Shown here one piece after another: positions 46,865 through 56,141 of a DNA stretch of 64,000 nucleotides. Source of the stretch: JALSRK01 sp964461995 (GTDB lineage Bacteria > Acidobacteriota > Terriglobia > Bryobacterales > Bryobacteraceae); assembly GCA_964461995.1 (NCBI GenBank), contig CAYWXL010000004.1, positions 55,959 through 119,958 on the forward strand, written 5' to 3'. The stretch's first letter is position 1. The number at the start of each line of letters is the position of its first letter. Below the pieces are notes generated by a model, which worked only from the letters and a program-made list of their open reading frames with translations, did not search any database and was not told where the DNA came from. The translations under genes and the position numbers were made by a program.

Positions 46865-48715
46865 ATGGATAAGGTGAGTTGCTTCCTGATCCCGGCCCGG
46901 TTTCGCCGTACCGTGACGTGTCTTGGGGCAGGGTTCGTGGCGGCAGCCCTGCTCGCTTTCGGCGCGGCAATCCCGCAAGCCGACCCGCAGGCGTACTTGG
47001 CACACGTGAAAAAGCTGGCCGATCCAGCCCTCGAAGGGCGGTGGTCCGGGACGCGCGGCCTGGAGATCGCCGCTGAATACATTGCCGACCAGTTCCGCCG
47101 CCTCGGTCTGAAGCCGGCTGGAGAGGACGGCTCCTATTACCAGCGCTTCACAGTGACTACGGGCGCGCATCTGGGGCCGGGGAATCACTTCACGGTTCAG
47201 CGAGACGGCGGCCGCCTGGGACTGAAACCGGGGGACGACTACCTGCCGCTCAGCTTTTCCTCCACCGGGGAGGTTGAGGGTGCGCTCGTCTTCGCGGGTT
47301 TCGCGGCGTCAGCGAAGGAGGAGTTCGGCTACGACGATTTCGAGGGGCTCGACGTCGAGGGCAAGATCGTCATCGCGCTGCGCGGAGAGCCGCGGAAGTT
47401 CAACCCCGACGATAGCCCGCAACCAACGCGCCACGCGCACTTGATCTCGAAAGCGATCAACGCCCGCGATCACGGCGCAAAGGCCGTCATTCTGGTCAAC
47501 GGGACCTTGCAGCCGAAGGAGGAAGACATCCTCATCAAGTTCGGCAGCGTATCTGGTCCGAAGGACGCCGGCATTCTGATTGTCCACGCTCGCCGGGCGG
47601 TCGTGGACGGCTGGCTGAAGCCCGTCGGCAAGTCACTCGATGAACTGCAAGCCGCCATCGACAAGGAAGACAAGCCGCAATCTTTCGCTCTGCCGGAATC
47701 GCTCCGCGTTTCTCTGGCCGTGGATATCGAGCGGGAGCACGCCACGGTGCGCAACGTTCTCGGTTTCCTGCCCGGAAAGACCAGAGAGTACGTGATCGTC
47801 GGCGCTCACTATGACCACCTGGGCCGCGGCAACGAAAGCTCGCTCGCGCCGTCGCAGATCGGCGAGGTGCACCCAGGGGCTGACGACAACGCCTCGGGCA
47901 CGGCGGCCGTTCTGGAAGTCGCCCGAATTCTGGCCGCGCGTGAGGAGCCCCTCGACCGCGGCGTACTGTTTGCCGCGTTCGCCGCGGAGGAGATCGGCTT
48001 GTTGGGCTCCCGCGCTTGGGTTGAGAACCCCACCCTCCCTCTCGAGGACGCCGCCGCCATGATCAACATGGACATGGTGGGCCGTATCCGCGACGGGAAG
48101 GTTTACGTCGGGGGCACGGGTACCGGCTCGACCTTCGAGGAGCTTCTCGGTAAGGTTGCTCACCGCCACCCGCTGAAGCTCGATACCGCCAAAAGCGGCT
48201 ATAGCTCGAGCGACCATACGATCTTCGTCACCCGTAACGTGCCGGTGCTGTTCTTCTTCTCTGGGTTGCACTCGGACTATCACAAGCCTTCCGACACGTG
48301 GAACAAAATCAACGCCGGCGCCGCGGCGCAACTTGTGGACCTGATAGCGGACCTCACCTCGGAACTGGCGGCGGCCGAGCGGCCGCAGTTCGTCCGTGTG
48401 GAGCCGGAAACCACCGGCCACCCTGCGGCGGGGATCTCGGGCGGCGGCTACGGGGCCTACTTCGGATCGATTCCGGACTTCGGCGAAATTGAGAACGGCG
48501 TCCGTTTTGCGGATATCCGCCCCGGCTCGCCGGCCGACAAGGCGGGCATCAAGGCGGGCGACATCTTGATCGAATTCCGCGGCAAGCCGATCAAGAACCT
48601 CTACGACTTCACTTATGCTCTGCGCGCGAGCAAAGTCGGCGAGACCGTCGAAGTGAAGGTCCTGCGCGACGGCAAGCCGCTCACCGCCAAGGTCACCCTA
48701 GGCCAGCGCAAGTAA
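46865..48715 (+). CDS. Exported M28 metallopeptidase with PA and PDZ domains
   Basis: A zinc aminopeptidase-like enzyme outside the cytoplasm. The 616-aa product has a signal/anchor helix (about residues 18-35), an inserted PA domain (about 130-260) and the M28 core. The di-zinc ligands are in GAHYDHLG, HPGADDNASGTA, AAEEIGLLG and NMDMVGR, with the last His in GLHSDYHKPSDTW; all are intact. A C-terminal PDZ domain (about 535-610, FADIRPGSPADKAGIKAGD) may guide substrate choice. It is the only gene in its transcript. Confidence 0.95.
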   Translation: MDKVSCFLIPARFRRTVTCLGAGFVAAALLAFGAAIPQADPQAYLAHVKKLADPALEGRWSGTRGLEIAAEYIADQFRRLGLKPAGEDGSYYQRFTVTTGAHLGPGNHFTVQRDGGRLGLKPGDDYLPLSFSSTGEVEGALVFAGFAASAKEEFGYDDFEGLDVEGKIVIALRGEPRKFNPDDSPQPTRHAHLISKAINARDHGAKAVILVNGTLQPKEEDILIKFGSVSGPKDAGILIVHARRAVVDGWLKPVGKSLDELQAAIDKEDKPQSFALPESLRVSLAVDIEREHATVRNVLGFLPGKTREYVIVGAHYDHLGRGNESSLAPSQIGEVHPGADDNASGTAAVLEVARILAAREEPLDRGVLFAAFAAEEIGLLGSRAWVENPTLPLEDAAAMINMDMVGRIRDGKVYVGGTGTGSTFEELLGKVAHRHPLKLDTAKSGYSSSDHTIFVTRNVPVLFFFSGLHSDYHKPSDTWNKINAGAAAQLVDLIADLTSELAAAERPQFVRVEPETTGHPAAGISGGGYGAYFGSIPDFGEIENGVRFADIRPGSPADKAGIKAGDILIEFRGKPIKNLYDFTYALRASKVGETVEVKVLRDGKPLTAKVTLGQRK

Positions 48716-48728
48716 AGCCCCCGGGCTT

Positions 48729-49769
48729 CTAAGGCGCTCCTTGCGGCGCCCAATCCGCCACGAAGATGTTGAATTCGTACCGCTGGGCAGCTTTGTGACT
48801 GGACGTGAAGACGAGTTTCCCGCCGTCTGGCGAGAATTCCGGGAAGGCGGTAAAACCCCCGAAGTCGGTTACTTGCTCGAGGTTCTTGCCGTCGATGTCG
48901 ATCAGGAACAGCTCGAACTGGTAGCCGTCGCAGTTGTTCTTGTTGGACGAGAAGATGATCCGCTTACCGTCGGGTGTGAACTGCGGCGCGAAGCTGGCGC
49001 AGCCGAAATCGGTGAGTTGGCGGACATTGGAGCCGTCGGCGTCGGCAATGAAAAGTTCCATCTTCATCGGCGTGGTCAGGTTCTGGTCGAGCAGCTCCAG
49101 GTACCGCGTCCGCGCCTCCGGAGTGGGCGGGCGGTAGGCGCGCCAGACGATCTTCGAGCCGTCGCGGGAATAGAACGCGCCGCCGTCGTAGCCGAGGGCC
49201 CTCGTCAGGCGCCGTTTGTCGCTGCCGTCGGTCGTCATCGTCCAGAGATCGAGGTCTCCGGACGCCTTGGAAGTGTAAACGATCCGGCCCGTCTTCCAGT
49301 TCACGGTGGCCTCGGCGTCGTAGACGGGCGAATCGGTGAGCTTCTTGAGGATTTTTCCCTCGGCCGTGGCGAGAAAGATGTCGTAGCCTGGATGGACGGG
49401 CCAGACGTAGCCCTTGCTGCGATCGGGCCGGGGCGGGCACTCCGGACCCGCTTCGTGCGTCGAAGCGTACAGGATGTGCTTGCCGTCGGCCAAGAAATAA
49501 CCGCAAGTCGTGACGCCCTTGCCCGTGGAAACCATCCGGACGCCGGAGCCGTCGGCGTTCATGATGTAGATCTGGTCGCATTTGCGCCCGTCTCGGGTGG
49601 ATTGGAAAATCAAGCGCTTGCCGTCCGGCGACCAGTAGGCTTCGGCGTTCTGCCCTCCAAAAGTGAGTTGGCGGATGTTTTTCAAGTACCGCGGAGGATC
49701 AGCCGCTTGGCCCGATGGTAGGGCTAGAAACGCCAGGAACGCCTGTAGAAGCCGTTTGTTTGGAATCAT
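48729..49769 (-). CDS. Exported TolB-like WD40/PD40 propeller protein
   Basis: A periplasmic beta-propeller of 346 aa with a signal peptide (RLLQAFLAFLALPSGQA). PD40 repeats recur with the pattern YWSPDGKRLIFQSTRDG, AFYSRDGSKIVWRAY, QFTPDGKRIIFSSNKN and EFSPDGGKLVFTSSH, about five to six blades. It lacks the N-terminal TolB domain, so it is not the Tol-Pal TolB itself. ATG 49769 has GAGAGG 9 nt upstream. It converges with the M28 peptidase gene. Function beyond protein binding is unknown. Confidence 0.85.
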   Translation of the reverse strand: MIPNKRLLQAFLAFLALPSGQAADPPRYLKNIRQLTFGGQNAEAYWSPDGKRLIFQSTRDGRKCDQIYIMNADGSGVRMVSTGKGVTTCGYFLADGKHILYASTHEAGPECPPRPDRSKGYVWPVHPGYDIFLATAEGKILKKLTDSPVYDAEATVNWKTGRIVYTSKASGDLDLWTMTTDGSDKRRLTRALGYDGGAFYSRDGSKIVWRAYRPPTPEARTRYLELLDQNLTTPMKMELFIADADGSNVRQLTDFGCASFAPQFTPDGKRIIFSSNKNNCDGYQFELFLIDIDGKNLEQVTDFGGFTAFPEFSPDGGKLVFTSSHKAAQRYEFNIFVADWAPQGAP

Positions 49770-50210
49770 ATGGATGACCTCTCGCGTGGTTCGGGCGCCG
49801 AGCTCCTTGCTGCTGAGATGGTGCGGTGGCTGATGTTCCATCTTACCGTTCCGCAGCCGGCGCCGGCCAATCCGGGGGCCCGGTCCGGTCGCGGCCGAGG
49901 CCGGCCTGGACGGGAAGCGCTGGTCCGTGCCACGCCCGGCGGCTGGGGGCGCGGAGGCGGTCCGAGGGGTTGTGGGATGTGCCGCAGATACGCCTAGCAA
50001 GGCTCAAAATCTCGGGCCTACAGGCCGGAGTTGGAAAGAGGACCACTATATCTAGGGGCGCTGGCGGGAGCAGCCCATCATGCGGTGGGCCTGCCCCTTT
50101 ACATTTCGTGTCAGGCCGGTTACCATGGAGTCGTTATCCCCCCGAGACGCGAGCGACGAGCTGCAAACTGGCGACATTTCGTAGTACTGAGGAAGTGAGG
50201 GTATAGCCAC
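49770..50210. other. Gap of about 440 bases before smc
   Basis: No convincing gene, RNA or repeat was found between the divergent TolB-like gene and smc. The last 40 bases carry a GAGGG ribosome site for smc. The rest is GC-rich with no clear promoter pair. Confidence 0.5.
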
Positions 50211-53200
50211 TTGTTGAGGCTTAAGCGCGTCGAACTGCAGGGCTTCAAATCCTTCTGCGACCGCACCGAGATGCGGTTCAACGGCGCCGGCATCGCCGCT
50301 ATTGTCGGCCCGAACGGGTGCGGGAAGTCCAACATTAGCGACGCCATCAGTTGGGTGTTGGGAGAACAGTCGGCCAAGAGCCTGCGCGGGGTCCGCATGG
50401 CTGACGTGATCTTCGCCGGGACGGCTACGCGCAAGCCCCTCGGCATGGCCTCGGTGACGATCACGCTGGTGGACCCGGGATACGAGCTGGGTCCGGCTGA
50501 GGCGCCAGCCGAAGGCTCCGGCGGCCCGAACGGCCACCCTCCGCTGGTGAGCTCATCAGGCCCTGTGCGGGTGAACGGATCGAACGGACACGGGCCGCAC
50601 CAGCCGCGCGAGATCACCATCACTCGGCGGCTGTACCGTTCAGGACAAAGTGAGTACCTGATCGACGGCCGCCCCGCGCGCCTCCGCGACATCCAGGACC
50701 TCTTCATGGGTACCGGCCTCGGCCCGGAGTCTTACGCAATCATCGAGCAGGGGCGCATCGGCCAGATCCTGAGCTCTCGGCCCATGGACCGCCGCGCAGT
50801 GATCGAGGAGGCGGCCGGTATCAGTAGATTCAAGACGAAGCGGCGCCTAGCGGAAGCCAAGCTAGAGGGCGCGCGGCAAAACCTCTCCCGGGTGTTTGAC
50901 ATTCTGGAAGAGGTCGGCCGTCAGGTGAATTCCCTTAACCGGCAGGCGAAGAAGGCCGAGCGCTTCAAGAAGCTCCACGCCGAGATGGTGGTCCAGTTGC
51001 GCCGCACGCTTGCCGGACGGTACCGCTTGCTGGAGCGCGAAGCCACCAAGATCGCCCTGGACCTCAATGAGGCCGGCGCCGCGCTTCGCAAGTTGAACGA
51101 AGCGGTGACCGAGAAGGAGCAAGCGCAGGCCGAAGCCCAGAAAGCCTCTTACGAGTTAGAAGAGCGACTGCGGCAGACCCGGCAGCGACTGAGCGAACTG
51201 CGGTTGGAAAGCGAGCGCACCCGGGGGCGGCTCGAATCGCAGGCGCGCCAGATCGCCGACATTGAGCTTCGTTTGACGCAGGGCGAGACTCAGACCAAAT
51301 CCCTCGAAGCCCGCGCCGAGCAGCTCACCGCCGCCATCGAGACCCACGCCCGGACGCTAGCTGAGCTCGAACAGGCCGCCAGAGAAGCCCAGCAGGCCTT
51401 GGCGGAAAAGACTCGGGAGCGCGAGCGCCTCCAAGCCGAGCTTCGCAAACGCCAGCAGGCGATCGAGGCCGCCCGGAAGACTGTGTTGCGGTTGCTGGGA
51501 GAGGCATCGCGCCTACGTTCCGAGCTGACCCAAGCTGACGAGTTCCTCGCTTCGATCGGCCGCGACATGGCGCGGACGGGCAAGGAGCGGGAAAGCGCCG
51601 GCGAGGAATTGCAGCGCCTGGCGGGCCGCCGCGCGGAAGTGAACCGTGAGTTGGAAGTCAAGCGCGCTGACCTCGCCAAGGTGGTTTCCCGCCGAGCCGA
51701 GGTCGAGAAGGCGCTGGGCCGGTTACGGTCCGAGCTCGCTGAATCCAGGCAACGGCTCGAATCCCTGCGCTCGGAAACCTCCCAGTTGCGGGCGCGGCGG
51801 GAGTCCTTGGAGGAGATCCTTTCCCACCGCGCTTACACGACGGAGTCCGTCAAACGCTTCTTCACTACGGTCGCGGAGAAGCCCGGCGGCCTGGAACCGA
51901 TGGGCGTCCTGGCCGATTTCATCGACGTCGAGCCCGAGTACGAGAAGGCTGTCGAAGAGTTCCTGCACGACGAACTCGAGTACATCGTGGTGCGCAACTG
52001 GAGCCAGGCGCGCCAGGGTATCGAGCTGATGCGCCGCGAGGTGGAGGGCCGGGCCACCTTCCTTGTACACCCGGAACCGGACCTCAGCTTCGGCGAAGGC
52101 GCGCCCGAGCCGCCCCTCGGGCCCGAGACCGGCATCGTCACGCGGCTCTCCGACGTGTTGCGTATGACCAACGGGTTGACCCACGCGCCGACCGAGCTGG
52201 TTCCCCGCATCGGCCGGTGTCTGATCGCCGAGTCGCACGAAGCCGCCCGCCGGCTGGCCCAACAGTATCCGGACTTTTACTTTCTGCTGCAGGACGGCGT
52301 CTGTTATCACGGTTACGCTGTAGCCGGCGGCAAGAAGTCGAAGGGCGGGCCGCTGGCGCTGAAGCGTGAACTTCGGGAGATCCGCGGTCAGCTGGCCCGG
52401 TGCGAAGCGCAACTAGCTGAAGCTGCCCGTGCGGTCGAGTCGTTGGAGGAGCGCCTCGGAACGATGACCGAGCAGCTCGAGTCGCTCCGTACGGGCCAGC
52501 AGCAGCGGGAGAAAGAAGTCGTCGCGCTCGAAAGCGAGGTGCGCAAGCTCGAGGAAGAGCAGCGCCGGGCCGAACAACGGCATCGGGTCGCTGTAGCCGA
52601 GCTGGAGCGCTTGGAAGAGGCTCAGCGCGAAGCGCGGCGGCGCCGTGAGGAGCTGGTAGCGGCCGTCGAGGAAAGGGAGAAAGCGCGCCAGGCCGAAGAG
52701 GAAGCCCTGGAGAAGGCCCGGAGGGAAGTCGAGGAGCTCGAGGGCCGCGCCGCACGGGTGGCTGAGGAGCACGCTGCGCTTCGCGTACAGCTCGCCGAGC
52801 GCGACGAGCGGCGGCGGGCTGAGCAGACGGCGCGGCAGCGCGTCGAGGCGCAAAAGGCCGAGATCGACAAGACCCGCCAGTCGGTCGCCGCCGAAATGGA
52901 GCGCCTGGGGGTAGAGCGCGCGCGGCTTCTGGAAAACAATATCGAGTTAGACAAGCGGTCTGCTGAGCTGGCGCGGCAAATCGAGGCTGCTGAAAAAGAA
53001 GTTGAGCGCCTCAGCGGCGAGGAAATTCAGCTTCGGGAACGGCTAGCCGCCCTGGAGGAAGAGCTGAAGCAGCTCCGCGTACAGGCTCAGGAGGCCCACG
53101 AACAGCGGTCACAAATCGAGGTGGCTCTGGCCGAGCGCCGCGCGGACCTCAAGTATCTCGAGGAGACCTGCATCAAAGAGTTGAAGATGACCCTGCAGGA

Positions 53201-53939
53201 GCTCGCCGAGGCGGAGCCGGAAGAGCTCGACGAGGAGGCTCTGGCGGATGCCGAGGAGCAGTACGAGCGTCTGAAGACGCGAATTGAGAATCTTGGCCCG
53301 GTGAACCCCGCCGCGCTCGAGGAGTACGAGGAAGCTCGGCAGCGCTACGAGTTCCTGAATGCGCAGCGGCAGGATCTGCTCGACTCCATCCGGGATACCG
53401 AAAAGGCGATCCGGGAGATCGACGCCGAAACGCGAAAACGGTTCGCCCACGCTTTCGAGGCGATCAATGAGAACTTTAAGCACACCTTCCGCACGCTGTT
53501 CGGCGGAGGCGTCGGCGAGATGCGTCTCTCGGATCCGGAGAATCCTAATGAGTCGGGAATCGACCTGGTCGCCTCACCCCCTGGGAAGCGCCTGCAGAAC
53601 GTGCTGTTGCTCTCCGGCGGGGAAAAGGCGCTGACGGCCTTAGCGCTGCTGATGGCGATCTTCCAATACCAGCCGAGTCCGTTCTGCGTCCTCGACGAGG
53701 TGGACGCCCCGTTGGACGAAGCCAACATCCGGCGCATGATCCGCCTGCTCCGCGACATGTCGAAGCAGACGCAGTTCATTGTCATTACCCACGCGAAGAC
53801 GACGATGGAGGCGGCGGAACTGCTTTACGGCGTCACGATGCAGGAGCCGGGCGTCTCGAAGCTGGTTTCCGTGCGGCTGAATCCGGTGGCTGGCGCCCCG
53901 CCGCCGCAACCGCAGATAGCAGCCGTCTCCCCGGCCTGA
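50211..53939 (+). CDS. smc: Chromosome segregation ATPase SMC
   Basis: SMC organises and segregates the chromosome with ScpA and ScpB. The 1242-aa product has the N-terminal ATPase lobe (Walker A GPNGCGKS at residues 33-40), two long coiled coils, a hinge (about 555-690, starting GLEPMGVLADFIDVEPEYE) and the C-terminal lobe with LLLSGGEKALTALALL and VLDEVDAPLDEAN. An unusual 40-45 residue insert rich in Gly, Pro, Ser, Asn and His (about 89-133) lies in the N-lobe. TTG 50211 is the start by homology, with GAGGG about 10 nt upstream. Confidence 0.97.
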   Translation: MLRLKRVELQGFKSFCDRTEMRFNGAGIAAIVGPNGCGKSNISDAISWVLGEQSAKSLRGVRMADVIFAGTATRKPLGMASVTITLVDPGYELGPAEAPAEGSGGPNGHPPLVSSSGPVRVNGSNGHGPHQPREITITRRLYRSGQSEYLIDGRPARLRDIQDLFMGTGLGPESYAIIEQGRIGQILSSRPMDRRAVIEEAAGISRFKTKRRLAEAKLEGARQNLSRVFDILEEVGRQVNSLNRQAKKAERFKKLHAEMVVQLRRTLAGRYRLLEREATKIALDLNEAGAALRKLNEAVTEKEQAQAEAQKASYELEERLRQTRQRLSELRLESERTRGRLESQARQIADIELRLTQGETQTKSLEARAEQLTAAIETHARTLAELEQAAREAQQALAEKTRERERLQAELRKRQQAIEAARKTVLRLLGEASRLRSELTQADEFLASIGRDMARTGKERESAGEELQRLAGRRAEVNRELEVKRADLAKVVSRRAEVEKALGRLRSELAESRQRLESLRSETSQLRARRESLEEILSHRAYTTESVKRFFTTVAEKPGGLEPMGVLADFIDVEPEYEKAVEEFLHDELEYIVVRNWSQARQGIELMRREVEGRATFLVHPEPDLSFGEGAPEPPLGPETGIVTRLSDVLRMTNGLTHAPTELVPRIGRCLIAESHEAARRLAQQYPDFYFLLQDGVCYHGYAVAGGKKSKGGPLALKRELREIRGQLARCEAQLAEAARAVESLEERLGTMTEQLESLRTGQQQREKEVVALESEVRKLEEEQRRAEQRHRVAVAELERLEEAQREARRRREELVAAVEEREKARQAEEEALEKARREVEELEGRAARVAEEHAALRVQLAERDERRRAEQTARQRVEAQKAEIDKTRQSVAAEMERLGVERARLLENNIELDKRSAELARQIEAAEKEVERLSGEEIQLRERLAALEEELKQLRVQAQEAHEQRSQIEVALAERRADLKYLEETCIKELKMTLQELAEAEPEELDEEALADAEEQYERLKTRIENLGPVNPAALEEYEEARQRYEFLNAQRQDLLDSIRDTEKAIREIDAETRKRFAHAFEAINENFKHTFRTLFGGGVGEMRLSDPENPNESGIDLVASPPGKRLQNVLLLSGGEKALTALALLMAIFQYQPSPFCVLDEVDAPLDEANIRRMIRLLRDMSKQTQFIVITHAKTTMEAAELLYGVTMQEPGVSKLVSVRLNPVAGAPPPQPQIAAVSPA

Positions 53940-53997
53940 CGCCGGGAGCTTGTCTTTTCGATTCGGGCCGTCCGGTTCCGCGGCCAGGCCCGTTTGG

Positions 53998-54031
53998 GGG
54001 TGGAGGTTTCTTCCCGGCCCTTCCTCCACCC
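53998..54031. terminator. Bidirectional hairpin terminator between smc and the STAS gene
   Basis: GGGTGGAGG (53998-54006) and CCTCCACCC (54023-54031) form a 9-bp perfect stem with a 16-nt loop, 59 nt past the smc stop and between two convergent genes. There is a short TTTCTT run in the loop but no T-run after the stem, so intrinsic termination is plausible but not certain. Confidence 0.5.
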
Positions 54032-54153
54032 TCACGCCCCGAGGTTCGACGGGTCAATCCTGGAGCGGATGCCCGGTCGTTCCGCCCACAGGCGGCTCGG
54101 CGATGTTTTCGTGCGCCGTGCGTCAGAGGGCGCCCGCGCGCAGCGCTCCAACT

Positions 54154-54498
54154 TCAGTCGAAGCTCTTAATGGCGGCGTCTTCGTCGTCGTAGAGCTCGA
54201 ACAACGTCATCAACCTCGTCACCTGGAGCAGATCCACGGCACGGCCTCCCATGTTGACCATCTTGACCTTGCCGCCGGCGTTCTTGGCGCTCGTGTAGGC
54301 CGAGACCAGCTCGCCGAGGCCGGCGCTGTCCATGTATTCCAGGTTCTTGAAATTCAGCACGATGTTGGTCTTGTTTTTGGCGACCAGGTCGCGGATCGTT
54401 TCCCGCAACATTCCCGTCGCCTCGCCGAGGGTCAGCCGTCCGTCGAGGTCAACGATGACAGCACCATCTTTTTCCCGTGTCTTGATTGTGAGGCTCAA
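54154..54498 (-). CDS. STAS-domain anti-sigma factor antagonist
   Basis: A SpoIIAA/RsbV-like switch protein that, when unphosphorylated, frees a sigma factor or other partner from its kinase. The 114-aa product is one STAS domain: VIVDLDGRLTLGEATGMLRE, NIVLNFKNLEYMDSAGLGEL with the phosphorylatable Ser58, and MVNMGGRAVDLLQVTRL. A TTG start at 54498 is supported by AGGAG 7 nt upstream and by length. No cognate kinase or sigma gene is adjacent. A perfect palindrome lies in its promoter. Confidence 0.93.
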   Translation of the reverse strand: MSLTIKTREKDGAVIVDLDGRLTLGEATGMLRETIRDLVAKNKTNIVLNFKNLEYMDSAGLGELVSAYTSAKNAGGKVKMVNMGGRAVDLLQVTRLMTLFELYDDEDAAIKSFD

Positions 54499-54513
54499 GT
54501 TACACTCCTTTTT

Positions 54514-54537
54514 CTAATATGCAAGCAATAGTTGCTT
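54514..54537 (-). promoter_or_regulatory. Promoter of the STAS gene with 15-bp perfect palindrome
   Basis: AAGCAA-TAG-TTGCTT (54523-54537) is a perfect palindrome with 3-bp centre. It is placed just upstream of a minus-strand -10 candidate TATTAG (54514-54519), in the -35/spacer region. It is well placed for an activator or repressor that controls the STAS gene. It has no T-run and is too short for a terminator. Confidence 0.5.
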
Positions 54538-54589
54538 CTCGATAGATATTCTTACCGGAATCGCGCCGCGGCTTGCGGCGTGGTGGAGC

Positions 54590-55018
54590 TCAGCGGGAGC
54601 CCGGCTCCTTAAGGGCCGGCTCGGGCTGCGGCGCCGAGGATCCGCCGCCCGCCAGTTCCGCCGCGTACCGCTCGAGCTGTTCAGGCGAAACCGTCACCAG
54701 CGTCTTTTCCATGTCCTCCGAGGTCTCGATCATGTGCTTGATGTGAAGAGCCGCGAGGCGCGAACACCACGGATCGCTCAGCGGGCGCCCATACTGCTCG
54801 GCCAGCTTCCGCAGCGTGACGTGCGGCAAAGCGATGACCTTCTCCAGCTTGCGATCTCCGTCCGAAACAAAGAATTTCACGTCCACCGCGTCGGCGTGTC
54901 GGATCGCAATGGCTGTTTGGAGCCAGACGAACTCTACGTGCCAGGTCTTTCCGAGAGGATCCGGGCCGGCATCGAACTCGCGGAAGTTATCGAGCATCGC
55001 ATCATTATGGTACCGCAC
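54590..55018 (-). CDS. Protein of unknown function downstream of folE
   Basis: A 142-aa cytoplasmic protein that I do not recognise. It has WHVEFVWLQTAIAIRHADAVDVKFFV in the first half, a helical middle with DRKLEKVIALPHVTLRKLAEQYG, and a Pro/Ser/Glu-rich tail. The start may be GTG 55018 or ATG 54997 (MLDNFREFDAG). It is 76 nt downstream of folE on the same strand and could be in the pteridine operon. Coding character is supported by composition and by lack of any competing frame. Confidence 0.6.
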   Translation of the reverse strand: MRYHNDAMLDNFREFDAGPDPLGKTWHVEFVWLQTAIAIRHADAVDVKFFVSDGDRKLEKVIALPHVTLRKLAEQYGRPLSDPWCSRLAALHIKHMIETSEDMEKTLVTVSPEQLERYAAELAGGGSSAPQPEPALKEPGSR

Positions 55019-55094
55019 GGCTGACCTGCGACGAGCGGCGCCGCCAGGCCTGTACGGCGCCGGCGCCTCGTCGCCTGGGCAGTTTTGAGAGGCG

Positions 55095-55709
55095 TCAGAA
55101 CCGCAGCGTCTGGTGGCCGATCAGCGAGAGCATCTCTTCGCGCGTCGCCTTGTCGTCCCGAAACGATCCGAGCATCGCGCTCGTGATGGCCCCCGAGTGC
55201 TGCTTCTCGACGCCGCGCATCATCATGCAGAAGTGCCGCGCTTCGCAGACCACGCCGACGCCCTCGGGATTGAGCACATCCATCAGGCATTGCGCCACTT
55301 GCTGCGTGAGCCGCTCCTGCACCTGGAGCCGGCGCGCGAACATGTCCACGATGCGCGGGATCTTGCTCAGTCCGATCACCTTCTGTCCCGGGATGTACGC
55401 CACGTGCATCGTGCCGAAGAAAGGCAGCAGATGGTGCTCGCACAAGCTGAAGAACTCGATATCCCGCACGATAACCATCTCGTCGTACTCGACGTCGAAC
55501 AGCGCTCCGTTGACCACGTCTTCGATTCGTTTCTCGTAGCCTTCGGTTAAGAACCGGAGCGCTTGCTCGACCCGATCCGGCGTTTTCTGCAGGCCGTCGC
55601 GCGCCGGGTCTTCGCCGAGGTGGGCCAAAACTTGCCGGATCATGTCGGCGATAACCCCGGTTGAGTCACGCTTCGGCATCACTTCCAGAATGGCGTTGTT
55701 TCGTGCCAT
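55095..55709 (-). CDS. folE: GTP cyclohydrolase I
   Basis: FolE makes dihydroneopterin triphosphate from GTP, the first step of folate, biopterin and queuosine-type pterins. The 204-aa product is full length: the zinc site is SLCEHHLLPFFG and GVVCEARHFCMMMRG, with EKQHSGAITSAMLG at the C-terminus, so it is the zinc-dependent (FolE1) type. ATG 55709 starts 3 nt after the stop of the upstream PTPS gene. It is the third gene of a PTPS-PTPS-folE operon. Confidence 0.96.
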   Translation of the reverse strand: MARNNAILEVMPKRDSTGVIADMIRQVLAHLGEDPARDGLQKTPDRVEQALRFLTEGYEKRIEDVVNGALFDVEYDEMVIVRDIEFFSLCEHHLLPFFGTMHVAYIPGQKVIGLSKIPRIVDMFARRLQVQERLTQQVAQCLMDVLNPEGVGVVCEARHFCMMMRGVEKQHSGAITSAMLGSFRDDKATREEMLSLIGHQTLRF

Positions 55710-55712
55710 ATT

Positions 55713-56141
55713 TCATCTTCTTCCTGTCAACTCGATGATGTTCTTGCGGGTTTCATAGAGGCGCACGGTGTCGAGAACGGGCCCACTGGAGAACTCGGCG
55801 AGCCACGCTCTCGACAGACGTCTCCAGATCTCCCGGGCGACGTTCTCTGTAGTGGGCACGAGGGCGCCGCCCGCGAAAGCCTCGATCTGCGTGTTCAAAT
55901 CGGCGTGCCGGAACTCCCGGAGAACTTCGCGCTCGACCAGCGCATCCAGCCGGTGGACCGCCAGTACCCGGCCCGACTTCTCCTCCACTGGACCGCGCGC
56001 GCTGATCTCCAGCACGTAGTTGTGGCCGTGCCCGAACGGATTGTCGCACTTGCCATACACCCGCTGGTTTTCTTCATCGCTCAGTTGCGGCGAGTGCAAG
56101 CGGTGCGACGCCGCAAACCGGTAGCGCCGCGTAATCCTCAC
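55713..56141 (-). CDS. 6-pyruvoyl-tetrahydropterin synthase homolog, Cys type
   Basis: A PTPS/QueD-fold enzyme that acts on the FolE product, using a zinc site. The 142-aa product has His13 (FAASH), His38 and His40 (GHGHNY) as zinc ligands and the catalytic Cys32 in YGKCDNPFGHGH, spaced as in mammalian PTPS. The Asp-His pair of the usual triad appears as Arg-His (FRHADLN), an unusual change. TTENVAREIW is conserved. The GTG start at 56141 overlaps the stop of the paralog upstream. It could make 6-pyruvoyl-tetrahydropterin or carboxy-tetrahydropterin. Confidence 0.88.
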   Translation of the reverse strand: MRITRRYRFAASHRLHSPQLSDEENQRVYGKCDNPFGHGHNYVLEISARGPVEEKSGRVLAVHRLDALVEREVLREFRHADLNTQIEAFAGGALVPTTENVAREIWRRLSRAWLAEFSSGPVLDTVRLYETRKNIIELTGRR

